DNA from: Isoetes taiwanensis
Taxonomy: Eukaryota > Streptophyta > Lycopodiopsida > Isoetales > Isoetaceae
Reading direction: 5' to 3'
DNA: 64,000 nt
NCBI GenBank assembly: GCA_021234155.1
Contig: JAJEKV010000033.1
Coordinates: 9,643,641-9,707,640 of the forward strand
The notes below the pieces were generated by a model. It searched no databases. It was not told the origin of the DNA and saw nothing but the letters and a program-made list of their open reading frames with translations. This document shows positions 47,041-56,999 of this stretch, one piece after another. The position numbers and the translations under genes were made by a program. The stretch's first letter is position 1. Every line of letters starts with the position of its first letter.

Positions 47041-47850
47041 AAGAATAAGAACAAAGAAGAAAAAGATCGAGAAGAAGAAAGAAAGGAAAAAAAAGGGGGT
47101 AGAAAACAAGAGATAGAAATAAAACAAGAGAAAGAAATAAGAGAATAGAAGGGAAGAAATAAGGATAGAATAGAGAAGAAATAAAAGAAGAAACAAGAAA
47201 GAATGAAGAAAAATAAGAGGAAATAAGAGAAGGGAAGGGAATAGAATGGAAGGAAGAAATAAGGGAAGGGAAAGAAAAGGATCGAATGGAAAGTGAGGAA
47301 GAAATGTGAAGAATAAGAAACAAATGAAGAATGAAGAAATGAAATTAAAAAGAATGAAGAATAAGAAATGAAAAAAAATGAAGAATAAGGAAGGGAAGAG
47401 AAGAAAGAAATGAGGGAAGGGAGGGGAAAGAATTAGGAATGAGAAAGCATGAGAAAGAATGGAAATGAGAAACAAATGAGAAAGCATGAGAAAGAAATGA
47501 GAAAGAAATGAGAAAGCATGAGAAAGCAAGAAATGAGAAAGAATGAGGAAGAATGAGAAAGAGTGAGGAATAAAGAATGAGAAAGCATGAGGAAGAAAGA
47601 AATGAGAAAGAATGAGGAAGAAAGAATGAGAAAGAAATGAGGAAGAAAGAAATATGGGAAGAAAGAATGAGGAAAGAATGAAGCATGGAAGAAGGAGGAA
47701 GAAATGAAGCATGAGGAAGAATGAGGAAGAAATGAAGCATGAGAAAGAAAGAAGGAGGAAGAATGAACGAGGCATGGAAGAATGGGAAGCAAAAAAATCA
47801 AGAACAAAGAAGAAGAGGAAGGAAAGGAAACTAAAAAAAGAGGAAGGTTG
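47041..47850. repeat. ~810-bp polypurine tract
   Basis: The plus strand is almost wholly A and G, with AATG interruptions (GAGAAAGAATGAGGAAG-type units). The long frames seen here are low-complexity artefacts. Such tracts can form triplex DNA. Confidence 0.95.
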
Positions 47851-48009
47851 GGCATGCACCATTCAATCCAAAAAACCTATTCAATCTAAAAAACATGATA
47901 TACTAACCTTAGAATAGTTGCTTGCGTGTAGATCGGTACTAAGCGGCCATGGTCGCTTCAAGAACCTCGAAGAAGTAGGGCAAAAGAAGTTCTAGGAAAA
48001 GCAGACGCC

Positions 48010-48130
48010 CGCTGGTTCAAAATATTATAGAGCAAGCCGCGATATCGCGTCGTCCGCCGCATGCGACGTTATTTCAAATCTGCGTCGCCGCGGCGCCCCC
48101 GCTGACGTATTTTGTTATAGCGACGTTATT
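48010..48130. repeat. Internal copy of CACTA-1 end-like GC-rich sequence
   Basis: CGCGATATCGCG, CCGCATGCGACG, GCGTCGCCGCGGCG and TATAGCGACGTTATTG resemble the subterminal sequence at both ends of the element. They hint that it is composite or that one element end is nested inside. Confidence 0.6.
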
Positions 48131-48159
48131 GTTTTGCATCTTTTTTTAATGTGAAGCTC

Positions 48160-50950
48160 ATTAAAGTTTGTCCCTAGGCTTATTTGAACAATCCCGGAGG
48201 CCGGATCCTTGAAGCGGAGGATTCAACGGTGGATATATAGGGGAACCGAAGCCGGGAGGGTGTTCATTAGCATGCCCCCTGTGGGCGGTGCGTGACAGTC
48301 ACCTCGAGAACGCTTTTGGGGTCCGTCTCCGGGGGCAGGACTCTCCCTCTACCGAGGTGGCCATTCAAAGTCGCCTTGTTTGACTTGGGGAAGGGTGTAC
48401 CATGCTTGCCCAACAACGGCCGCCCGGGGACCGTTCTAACCCCAACGCTTAGTGCGGACCTTATCCAGAAAATTTTGGAAATTTTCTCAGTAGGCCGGTG
48501 ATGACCATAGAAGCCAGGTGACCAAAACCATAATTTAATTCCATGCCATGCTTTAACTACGAATTTATAAACCATAAATGCAATAAAATGCATAACTAAA
48601 AGAGTGTGCATCGAAAAAGGCGAAGTCTTTGACGGGGGGCAACAAAGGCGGTGCGGACACATTAAAAATTTTCACTTGGAAACTATGAAGCAATCTTTCA
48701 TCAAGGTACAATTGTTTCGAGAAACAAAACCGATTCATTACAAGTTAGTTATGCCATCCATGTCAAATAGCTTTAGGGGGCGAGAAAAACCAAAACAAAA
48801 CCCTTCTAGAATCGGCAAGTCACGGGGTTTTCGCCCAATGCAATCTTAGACCAAGTATAACGTCCAAATGAGCCAAGGTCAACCCCAAGTACAACGATCC
48901 CACAAACTCCATTCCTTTGACCTTAGCTAACCCTTTGACCTAGACCTTCTCCAAAAATTTCGAAAATTGTGTGATGGAGATGGATTAGGAATCCGGTGGC
49001 AAAAATCAGAATTTATTTTCGCATACAATGCATTAATTGCGAATTTATGAATGACTTGCCATCGCAAAAGCGCCCGACTTCTACTTGCCACATCCGGAGG
49101 AGGACAGGCCCAAACTCGCTCCGTCTGTTCCCTTGCTCCGTATTCTCTTGCGGCTTCTCGGCCAGGTCCCAAGTGCAATGGACCAAGTCTCGACCCCCAA
49201 AGCGCAAACTCTTCTAGAACCGGCAACCCACGGGGTTTTCGTTTTGGAGGCCCTCTCCTTGTCGATTCGGTGGGACCTTTGCCAAGTGATTTGGCGTGGA
49301 GTGGGGGTGTTGATGCTAGAGCACGGACCCTAAAATCCCCTTTAAGGGTGCTTGCCCGGAATTTCCTCTCCCCAAGGCCACAGGGACGGACGGGCGACCT
49401 CCCTCTGGGGCTGCGATTTGACTCTGCGAATGGACTCGGAGCGTCGACGTTGCCCTAGGGACCAAGTTACGTGGGGAAGACCAAAACTTCGGCCCCCAAA
49501 ACAAAACCCTTCTAGAATCGGCAAGTCCACGGGGTTTACGTTTGGAGGCCCTCTCCTTGTCGATTTGGTGGGACCTTGCACCGAGTATCTTGACATGGAG
49601 TGGGGGTGTTGACGCCTTGAGTGGGACCCTAAACTCCCCAGGAAGTTGCTTGCCAATGGAGTTCATTACAAGTTAATTATTCCATCCATGTCAAATAGCT
49701 TTAGGGGGCGATCCGTTGAACAAGGGCATTCTCTCTATCCATATGCCTTGATCTTTGAAACACAACCATCATCACAAGCAACCAAATCTAACCCCCAACC
49801 AGCACTAGTCTTTTTGCTTTTTACGTAATCATTTATCTTCATTCTAGTAGTTATGATGCTTTTACGTAATCATTTATCTTCATTCTAATAGTTATGATGC
49901 CTATATTCTCAATGCAATCTTAGACCAAGTATAAACGCCCAAATGAGCCAAGATCAACCCCAAGTACAACGATCCCACAAACTCCATTCCTTTGACCTTA
50001 GCTAACCCTTTGACCTAGACCTTCTCAGAAAATTTCAAAAATTGGGTAGTGTCTTTGGAGATGGGTTAGGAATCCACCGGCAAAAAAATCAGAATTTATT
50101 TTAGGTACAATGCATTAATTGCGAATTTATGAATGTCTTGCCATCTGCAAAAGCCCCGACTTCTACTTGCCACATCGGGAGGAGGATAGGCCTAAACTCG
50201 CTCCGTCGGTTCCCCTTGCTCCATATTCTTTGCGGCTTCTTCGGCCAGGTCCCAAGTGCAATGAGACCAAGTCGGCCCCAAAACGCAAACCCTTCTAGAA
50301 CCCGGCAACCCACGGGGTTTACGTTTTGGAGGCCCCTCCTTGTCGGTCGAGGCGGGACCTTGGCCGAGGACTTGACGTGGGAGTGGGGGGTGTTGACGCC
50401 TTGAGCACGGACCCTAAAATCCCGAAGCTGCTTGCCCCGGATTTCCTCTCCCCAAGGCCACGGGGACGGACGGGTGACCTCCCTCCTGGGAATCGCGATT
50501 TGACTCTGCCAATGGACTCAGAACGCCGACGTTGCCCCGGGGACCAAGTTCCGCGGCTTGAGAAGACCACCCGACCTCCAAGAAGCCAAAAAGCTCACTT
50601 CCATCACACTCGTAGTCAATTGGCCTAGGATGTGGATGCGGGATCTTGTCGTGAGGGCGTGAGTGTTTCTTTCTTTTGCAAAACCGACCTTGTAACTTGC
50701 TCCCTAGGGTAATTTAGCCATTCAGGACGATTTGGCGGTGGTCGATTTGCCATTCCGAGCCTCCTCGGTGCGAACGACAAGACACGCGGTTTCTACAAGG
50801 CCGACCTCGGGGACGCCCGGGTTTGACAAGTTCTCCCGGACCGATCCGGAATCTTTTGGGCCTTCCCCAAGAGGGGCCCCTCGAACGGAGGATCCAACGG
50901 TCGGATAGGGGAACCGGCTCCGGGAGGGTGGTCATTAGCGTCTGCAGCCC
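48160..50950. repeat. Complex direct and inverted repeat block in CACTA 1
   Basis: A module with CCCAAAACGCAAACCC, TTCTAGAA, CGGCAAC, CCACGGGG and TTTACGTTTTGGAGG recurs at about 48785-48835, 49185-49255, 49490-49545 and 50270-50335; its two halves pair as a hairpin. Longer repeats surround it: GCCACAT..GGAGGAGGA..GGCC at 49085 and 50165, and AACGGTCGGATAGGGGAACC-type sequence at 48225 and 50895. Open frames here are shadows of GC-rich repeats. Confidence 0.75.
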
Positions 50951-51056
50951 CGGGGAGCCGCCGGGAAGGGCTGCCTCGGGAACTCCGGGTGAAGCCCATT
51001 TTCCTTTGCACCATGACATGCTCTACTTTGAAGACTTCCAAGGTAACGGTGGCGGT

Positions 51057-51460
51057 TTAGATACTCTTTTCGGCCATAGCGGCCAGAGCTATGTTCAATT
51101 CCACTTTCCATGTATGGATCTCCGAAACAAGGCCATCAACAGGTGTAGCCACATAGTATCTCGACTTTTCAAAATCCTCATCAATGGAATTGGCTTCATA
51201 TGGAACTTGTGCAATTGAAGCATAAATTCCTCCACCATCATATATCACAAAATCATCCGGGCGTTTGGCGGTGTAAAGTTGCAAGTTCAAGCATTCTGTG
51301 ATTCCAACCTTGATGTTGATCTTTCAACTTCCATAGTGCCATTAGAATTACTTGTATACCCAAAGATGAGATTTTAGATCATAACCTTCTTCCCCTCAGT
51401 ATTGGCGTATCCAAAGCCCCCAAAGCTCCTCAAAGCCCCCAAAAAACCATTTTCCGCCAT
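51057..51460 (-). pseudogene. Captured gene fragment, unknown product
   Basis: It starts with an ATG frame MAENGFLGALRSFGGFGYAN near 51460, interrupted within 100 bp. A 77-aa open block (LQLYTAKRPDDFVIYDGGGI ... KVELNIALAAMAEKSI) follows at 51290-51057. The composition is that of a real protein. CACTA elements often carry host gene pieces; I do not recognise this one. Confidence 0.4.
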
Positions 51461-51899
51461 GATTCGGTTTGAAGAGTCTAGATGAAGGAGGTAAACCTAG
51501 AATCGCCATCAAGGCGTCCGGGACAAGCGGTACCGCAAGTCATATTAAACACTATAATGCCCGGCGGACAAAAGGTAAAAAGTGTGGGATTTTTCTTGTG
51601 TTCTTGCACAAATTTTAAAGGCTTTATCCTGTTCTTCTCAAAGAACAATGATTGACAACAAGCCTATTGTCAAGTTACCTTCAAGGATTGTAAACTTGGA
51701 ACAACTAGATTTTGACATGCATAACGTCGGTTTTATAATGAACAATTTATAGCGGTAGCACATCATGTGATGATGCATGCGCAGTAACACGCTTAAATGA
51801 AGGCTGCCGGGTTGGTCGTCGAGTCTTTTTTCGCATGGTATCAATCGGGCCGGTATTGAATTTGTAATCCTAAAAACCATTAACCTTCCGTGTATAAAA

Positions 51900-52250
51900 A
51901 TATCGTCACATGCGACCACCTACGTCACATATACGTCATGGCGTGTCATATCGTCACATATACATCTTGACGTGTCATATACGCCACATATCGTATTGGC
52001 GTGTCATATCGCCTCGACACATCACGTCACATAACGACACATACGTCACATATACGACGCCGCATGCGACGCCATTAAATAAACATCCACCGGGCGTGAC
52101 ACCTGTCATTGCCGTCCACTGGCGCAAGTCCACGGCATGTGTCGACGCCGCGACTAAGCGCCGCCGCGATGCGGCGTGGCGTCGCTGGCGTCGCCGCGGG
52201 GGCGTTATTTGCGGCGTCACCGTCGCACGCATCGCCGCAAGCCCACGTCG
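51900..52250. repeat. Right subterminal repeats of CACTA 1
   Basis: Repeated CGTCACATATACGTC and GGCGTGTCATATCG motifs, then a very GC-rich stretch of GCGTCGC/GCCGC up to the terminal repeat. It is not a mirror of the left CACGTG array. Confidence 0.85.
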
Positions 52251-52277
52251 CTAAATGTCCATTCTCTTGTTGTGATA

Positions 52278-53304
52278 GCCTTGAAAAAGTTCTTGGCCTT
52301 GAAAAAAAATCTTGGAGTATAAGAAAGCACTTAATGGAACAAAGTAGTCAGGTTAAGCATTTATATTTAGAGAATGATATCCACTTAAATTATGGCAGAT
52401 TGAAGAATTGATTGGCCAAGATTGAACAATGTTATCCATCTTATGGATAATGAAGAAGAAGAGGATGAATAGAGGAATAACATATTTAATCGTGGTACTA
52501 GGCAAACCATGAAGTTGAACGAAAGAGTTGTCAGATAAAGCCCAGACATGAGATAAAGGCAGAGGGGAATGTACAGACATGGGGAAGTGCCATTTTTTTT
52601 TTAAATCTTAGAATGTAATAGAAGAGTTGTAAGCACATCTAGTAATGGTGCTTCCATGTATCATAATTATTTGGCATGCTAGAAGTGATTGTAGATTAAT
52701 GAAGGGATGGTGATTGCATTACTTGATTAAGGATATAGTCAAAGGATTGAAGTTGTAACGAAATACATGAAGCAAAAGCTTCATTGAAATTAACGGCAAT
52801 TGGTGCCTGCATTAACTGCACTACGTTTATTATATTGAATTGAATATGTATGTTCCTCTTTTCCTTTTGTTGTTATTGATGCATAGAGTGTACTCAATGT
52901 TATTAATATTTGAGTTAGTTCTAGACTCGACGGTATGTTAAATTGAATGTTAGAAGGGTCGTGCATTGGAGCTATCTAATATGTATCTTTCCTTTAGCTT
53001 AAATTACTTGTATGAAGCTAGCTTTGAACTTTCAAGTTTGGAGAGGCATCATCTTGGATTGGAAGGCTAAGCAATTTTGTTTGACAAGGATGGGCCAGTT
53101 CCGAGGGACAAAATTGTATTCATTTGGGAGTATGTTGAATTGAGGATTAAGATGTGAAGGCATAAAGGGAAGAGACTCGAGGAAGTAAGGAGGCAGACTA
53201 TAAGGAGGCAGGAAGATGTCACAAAGGGAGATACAAACTGGATTTTTCATGAGTGCTCTAAGATGCACCCATGAGGACATGGGTTGAATTTTTGGAGGAG
53301 AGAC
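52278..53304 (+). mobile_element. Internal region of non-coding gypsy-type element, right part
   Basis: No long ORF. It ends in a polypurine tract (TTTGGAGGAGAGA, 53291-53303), as expected next to a 3' LTR. Confidence 0.7.
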
Positions 53305-53364
53305 TGTAACTGACCTAGCAACCTAGCACCAATATTAAGATGTAAGTAACGTTGCCATTATATA
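53305..53364 (+). mobile_element. Start of the 3' LTR, truncated
   Basis: It begins TGTAACTGACC right after the polypurine tract. It is lost after ~60 bp where LINE sequence begins. Confidence 0.7.
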
Positions 53365-53705
53365 AGGGTGCATTCTTCATAATGTGGCTGCTGCTTTTGA
53401 GGGAGTGCATTGGGCTCGTAGGATGAGGCAGCCCCTTGTTTTTCTTAAGCTGGACTTTGCCAAGGCTTATGACAAGGTCAGCTGGCAGTTCTTGGCGGAT
53501 ATGATGCAGGCCTTTGGTTGTGGACCTAGTTTCAGGGAAACGGTTATGAAGCTGCACGTGTCTGTCAGGGCGACAGTGTGGTGCCAGGGTGAGACCTCTT
53601 CAATCTTCTCTGTGGGCCGAGGCATTAGGCAGGGATGTCCGTTGGCCCCCTTTATGTTCACTATAGTGGCAGAAGCTCTTTCGCAGCTTTTTCAGGTGGC
53701 AGTTG
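53365..53705 (+). pseudogene. LINE (L1-type) reverse transcriptase fragment
   Basis: An uninterrupted frame of about 110 codons with L1-clade RT motifs: NVAAAFEGVHWARR, VFLKLDFAKAYDKVSW (catalytic Asp present) and GIRQGCPLAPFMFTIVAEAL. It stops at 53705, where an LTR begins; YADD and the rest are not in the window. It differs in type from the LINE at 21313-22256. It was cut on the right by the LTR insertion. Confidence 0.93.
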
Positions 53706-53850
53706 TGACGCTCCCCGGCCGTATACATACGGGGACTTTCCCCTCCCATGGCGACCATCTCGCCATGAGCAGGGCCCTCCGTCTGACCCGGGCTATCTAC
53801 GTAGAGATGCTCGAGTGAAGGACACGGAGGTGTCATTCGGCCCACGCCTT
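53706..53850 (-). mobile_element. Second copy of the histone-element LTR, left part
   Basis: It begins TGACGCTCCC and matches 19313-19456 with small differences, including a ~22-bp deletion near the start. No primer site adjoins it, so it is a 3' LTR or solo LTR. The rest of the copy resumes at 63616. Confidence 0.93.
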
Positions 53851-53884
53851 CACAACCACCCCAATTCTGGGTCCACACCTAAAA

Positions 53885-54485
53885 ACAACAGTAATAAAAA
53901 GACTACATGTCGTTGTTCCAAAAAATCTACATGTGGTTATGTGGAGGTGTGGTTTATTAAGGAGATGGTGTAGTTTTTTTTTACGGAGCTATTTTTTTTT
54001 TTTTTTTTTTTGAAGGTATGGTCTTTTTTTAGGTGTCGTTTTTTTAAAAGAAGTGTTGCTTTTTTTTTTTTGAGGGGGTGTTGTTTCTAAGAAGGTGTTG
54101 TTTTTTGAAGTGTAGTTTATAACTAGGTGTAGTTTTTAAGTAGTTGTTTTCTATGGAAGTATAGTTTTTAGAAGTGTGGTTTATAGTGAGGTGTAGTTTT
54201 TAAGTGGTTGGTTTTTAAGGAAGTATGGTTTTCTGAAGTGGTGTGATTTTTTTAATTGAGATATTATTTTTTGAGGTGTGGTTTATAAGTGGGTGTAGTT
54301 TTTAAATGGCTGTTTTTTAAATAAGTATGGTTTTTTGAAGTGTGGTTTATAAGCGGGTGTAGTTTTTAAGTGGCCATTTTTTAATGAAATATGCTTTTCT
54401 GAAGTGGTGTAGTTTATAACAAGGTGTAGTTTTTAAGAAGCTATTTTTAAGAAACTATGATTTTTTTAGGTGTGGTTTATATAAG
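53885..54485. repeat. Left subterminal repeats of CACTA 2
   Basis: T/G-rich units of ~60-70 bp with GAAGTGTGGTTTATAA, GTGTAGTTTTTAAGTGG and TTTTTAAGGAAGTATGG repeat about eight times. Confidence 0.85.
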
Positions 54486-54866
54486 TAGGCCACAACATGC
54501 CAAGGTGGCTCAAACATGCCACCTAGGCTCCAACATGTCACCTAGGCTCAAACATGCCAAGGTGGCTCAAAAATTCCACGCGCTCCAACATGCCACCTAG
54601 GCTCCAACATGCCAAGGTGGCTCAAATATGTCATGGGCTCCAACATAACACCTAGGCTCAAACATGCCACGTGGGCTCCAACATGCCAACGTGCCGCAAA
54701 CATGCCATCTAGGCTCCAACATGCCAAGGTGGCTCAAACATGCCATGTGGGCTCCAACGTGCCACCTAGGCTCCAACCTGCCAAGGTGGCTCAAGCATGC
54801 CGCCTAGGCAACGCAGGCTCCAACATGCCACATAGGCTCCAACATGCCAAGGTGGCTCAAACATAG
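54486..54866. repeat. Tandem ~32-bp repeats
   Basis: Units built from CCAACATGCCAAGGTGGCTC and AAACATGCCACCTAGGCTC alternate about a dozen times. The apparent ORFs are repeat translations. Confidence 0.93.
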
Positions 54867-54872
54867 GTTCTT

Positions 54873-55110
54873 GAAGGGTTTACGTTTTGAAGCTTGAATT
54901 TTCGTCACTTGAACCGAGGATCTGGATGGGGAGTTGCAATTGGTAATGTGGAGCAAAGAGAACTAACAAAATTGATTTTGGATTTATTCTCTTCCCGATC
55001 TGTGATTTAGAATTCAATAGCAGTTTTTGCAGTAGCAATCATGTTTGGGACAATTCGGGATGGCCGGTAGACTGAAACTCCATTTTTTAGGTGGTCATGT
55101 CTCTACATGC
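54873..55110. repeat. ~240-bp direct repeat, copy A
   Basis: It matches 57636-57880 from TTGAAGGGTTTACRTTTTGA to CATGTCTC at roughly 85% by eye. It contains GATCTGTSATTTAGAATT and AATAGCAGTTTTTGCA. Confidence 0.85.
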
Positions 55111-55149
55111 ATGTCTAGAGATGGTGCATCAAGTTATCCATGCAAACGA

Positions 55150-55345
55150 CCACGTCTCAACCTCCGAAATGTAAACCCTATGAGTTACTAGGTTCTTGTA
55201 GGGTTTACGCTTTGGAGGTCGATACCATGGTCGTTTTTATGGTTAACTTGGTGCACCATCTCTAAACATGCATATCTTGCTACTGCAAAAGCGGCTCTGC
55301 ACCTCTAATTGCCACATCAGGAGGAGGATAGATCCAAACTCCAAT
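55150..55345. repeat. Hairpin module also found in CACTA 1
   Basis: CCTCCGAAATGTAAACCCTA and TAGGGTTTACGCTTTGGAGG form an inverted repeat. Downstream, GCAAAAGCG..TAATTGCCACATCAGGAGGAGGAT parallels sequence at 49070-49115 and 50150-50190 in the other CACTA element. Confidence 0.7.
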
Positions 55346-56158
55346 TTGCAAAAAATATGGGAGATGACATGGCATGAGTGGTGAGGTGGAAAAACATGAG
55401 GGGGTGGAAAAGTGGAGAATTTGCCTAGACAATTTTGCAACCTTTTATAAAAGCATATTTCTCCATGGTGACATGGCCCATTTCTTTTGATGGTGTGGCA
55501 AATCAGTGCAAGCAAGGTGACATGGCACTGGAAAATGATGAGGTGTCATAAGAAAGAGAAACCAAACTTCTTCCTTTATAAAAAGTTCCTTTATGAAAAG
55601 GTGACTATTTGCAAAAAATATTGGTGATGACATGGCATGAGCATGTGAGGTGGCAAATATGATGATGATGTGGCAAAACATGAAGGAATAGAAAAATCCA
55701 AACTTTGCCTAGCCAATTTGCAACTTTTTGGAAGCATATTTCATGCAAGTCGCATTATGACTAACACATTTGGTATGGCAGACTGAATAGGTCAAATTGA
55801 GGTGTCAATATGTGATGTGCCAAATACTATAACAATATTGATATTGATACTCATTGAGGTAAGATAATCATCTTTTGCCCTTTGAGCTTCTTAAAACATG
55901 CTAATCCTATAAGTAGCTTATGATGCACCAAATGATTTATAGATTGCATTGGTTTAATGTTTAAGGTTGATTACCCTAGATTCCATCTAGTCTATTATAT
56001 CTACCCATTCTATCCAACACTTACTACCCATTCCATGTGCATATGGCTAATGCAATGCATCCATTAAATGCTTTACACTTGGGCAATACCTACGTAACAT
56101 CTACAAATACATCTACATTTATAGCTTATTATTTTGTGCCATTTGAGAGGGAGGGAGC

Positions 56159-56201
56159 GATGGGATGGGATGGGATGGGAGGGAGGGAGGGAGGGAGGGA
56201 A
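56159..56201. repeat. GGGAT/GGGA microsatellite
   Basis: Runs of GGGAT then GGGA on the plus strand; four or more G3 tracts, so it could form a G-quadruplex. Confidence 0.9.
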
Positions 56202-56761
56202 CGAGCTATGGACAAATGTGGACAATGTTCTTTTAAATAGACATCATAAGGCATCGAGCTTTAGTTTGTGTTTCACATTGCATCCGTTTCTTTTTTTGTC
56301 TTCTAGTTAATGGTAGAAGTTATCTTTTGTGTTGTACATGAGAAGTTTTTTTTGTTGTTGTGTGTTTTGATTTGGGGGATGTCATTACACTAATTGTAGT
56401 GACGTGTGTATTTGCTGGAGTTTAGTTGTTTGCCAGTTCTTGGGTTTCTATCTAGTTAAACTCTGAATATAATTCTAAAAAAGACCTCTTAAAATTATAT
56501 CAATGATCATCATTCGATGATCATTCGAATAGAATCTGCAACAATAGCAAATCATGTATACCCTAGAAGGTGCACAAACGGTTTTATCACGGGTAACAAA
56601 TAATCTTAAATAATATGTACATTAAATACTCACCAATCAAATGAAGCACTTAACCATGTTAATGGCAAGTAACGGACTTCAAGCCGCTCCCAAGCTTGTA
56701 AAAGAATGAAAACAAAAATGCATTCATGACAACAGAATAGAGGGTAAGAAACTGTGAATTT

Positions 56762-56799
56762 TATAACAATGCCCTTCAAAAAAAAAAAAAAAAAAAAAA
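56762..56799 (+). mobile_element. Ultra-short poly(A) retro-insertion with target duplication
   Basis: Sixteen nucleotides (TATAACAATGCCCTTC) plus 22 A residues lie between 13-bp direct repeats AAACTGTGAATTT (56749-56761 and 56800-56812). This is an extreme 5' truncation. The end CCTTC(A)n resembles the SINE at 59600-59739. Confidence 0.8.
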
Positions 56800-56999
56800 A
56801 AACTGTGAATTTGTAGAGGGCAAACGTATGAATTTGTACACGTTCTGTTTGACAGAGCAAAGCTGTTCGATACGCATCTTGTAGATTCTATCTCTGTCAT
56901 TTGTGCCCAAATACCAAAACCATATTCTGACCAAAGCGGCAGTCCCCAAGGATGATCAACATCATCATCATTATCACTCATATTAGAATTCATTATCAT

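Larger units (their letters stand above)
43381..52274. mobile_element. CACTA (En/Spm) superfamily transposon 1, 8894 bp
   Basis: Ends CACAACAAGAAAAGGG and, inverted, CACAACAAGAGAATGG, with ~29-bp terminal inverted repeats continuing into TCATTTAGCGACG. A 3-bp target duplication ATA lies on both sides (43378-43380, 52275-52277). The start resembles the plant CACTA end CACTACAAGAAAA with T changed to A. Subterminal regions are packed with short repeats. No intact TNP2-type transposase is seen, so it is probably non-autonomous. Confidence 0.88.

Noticed and set aside
46957-47862. Long minus-strand frames full of Phe, Ser and Leu resembling a multi-pass membrane protein
   Set aside because: They are translations of the polypurine tract. 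All three frames are open for the same low-complexity reason.
47705-47917. Lys/Glu-rich plus-strand ORF
   Set aside because: It arises from the purine tract and has no independent support.
54597-54866. Repeat protein with HVGAHMACLSHLG units
   Set aside because: The frame follows the 32-bp minisatellite and has no start context or conservation beyond the repeat.
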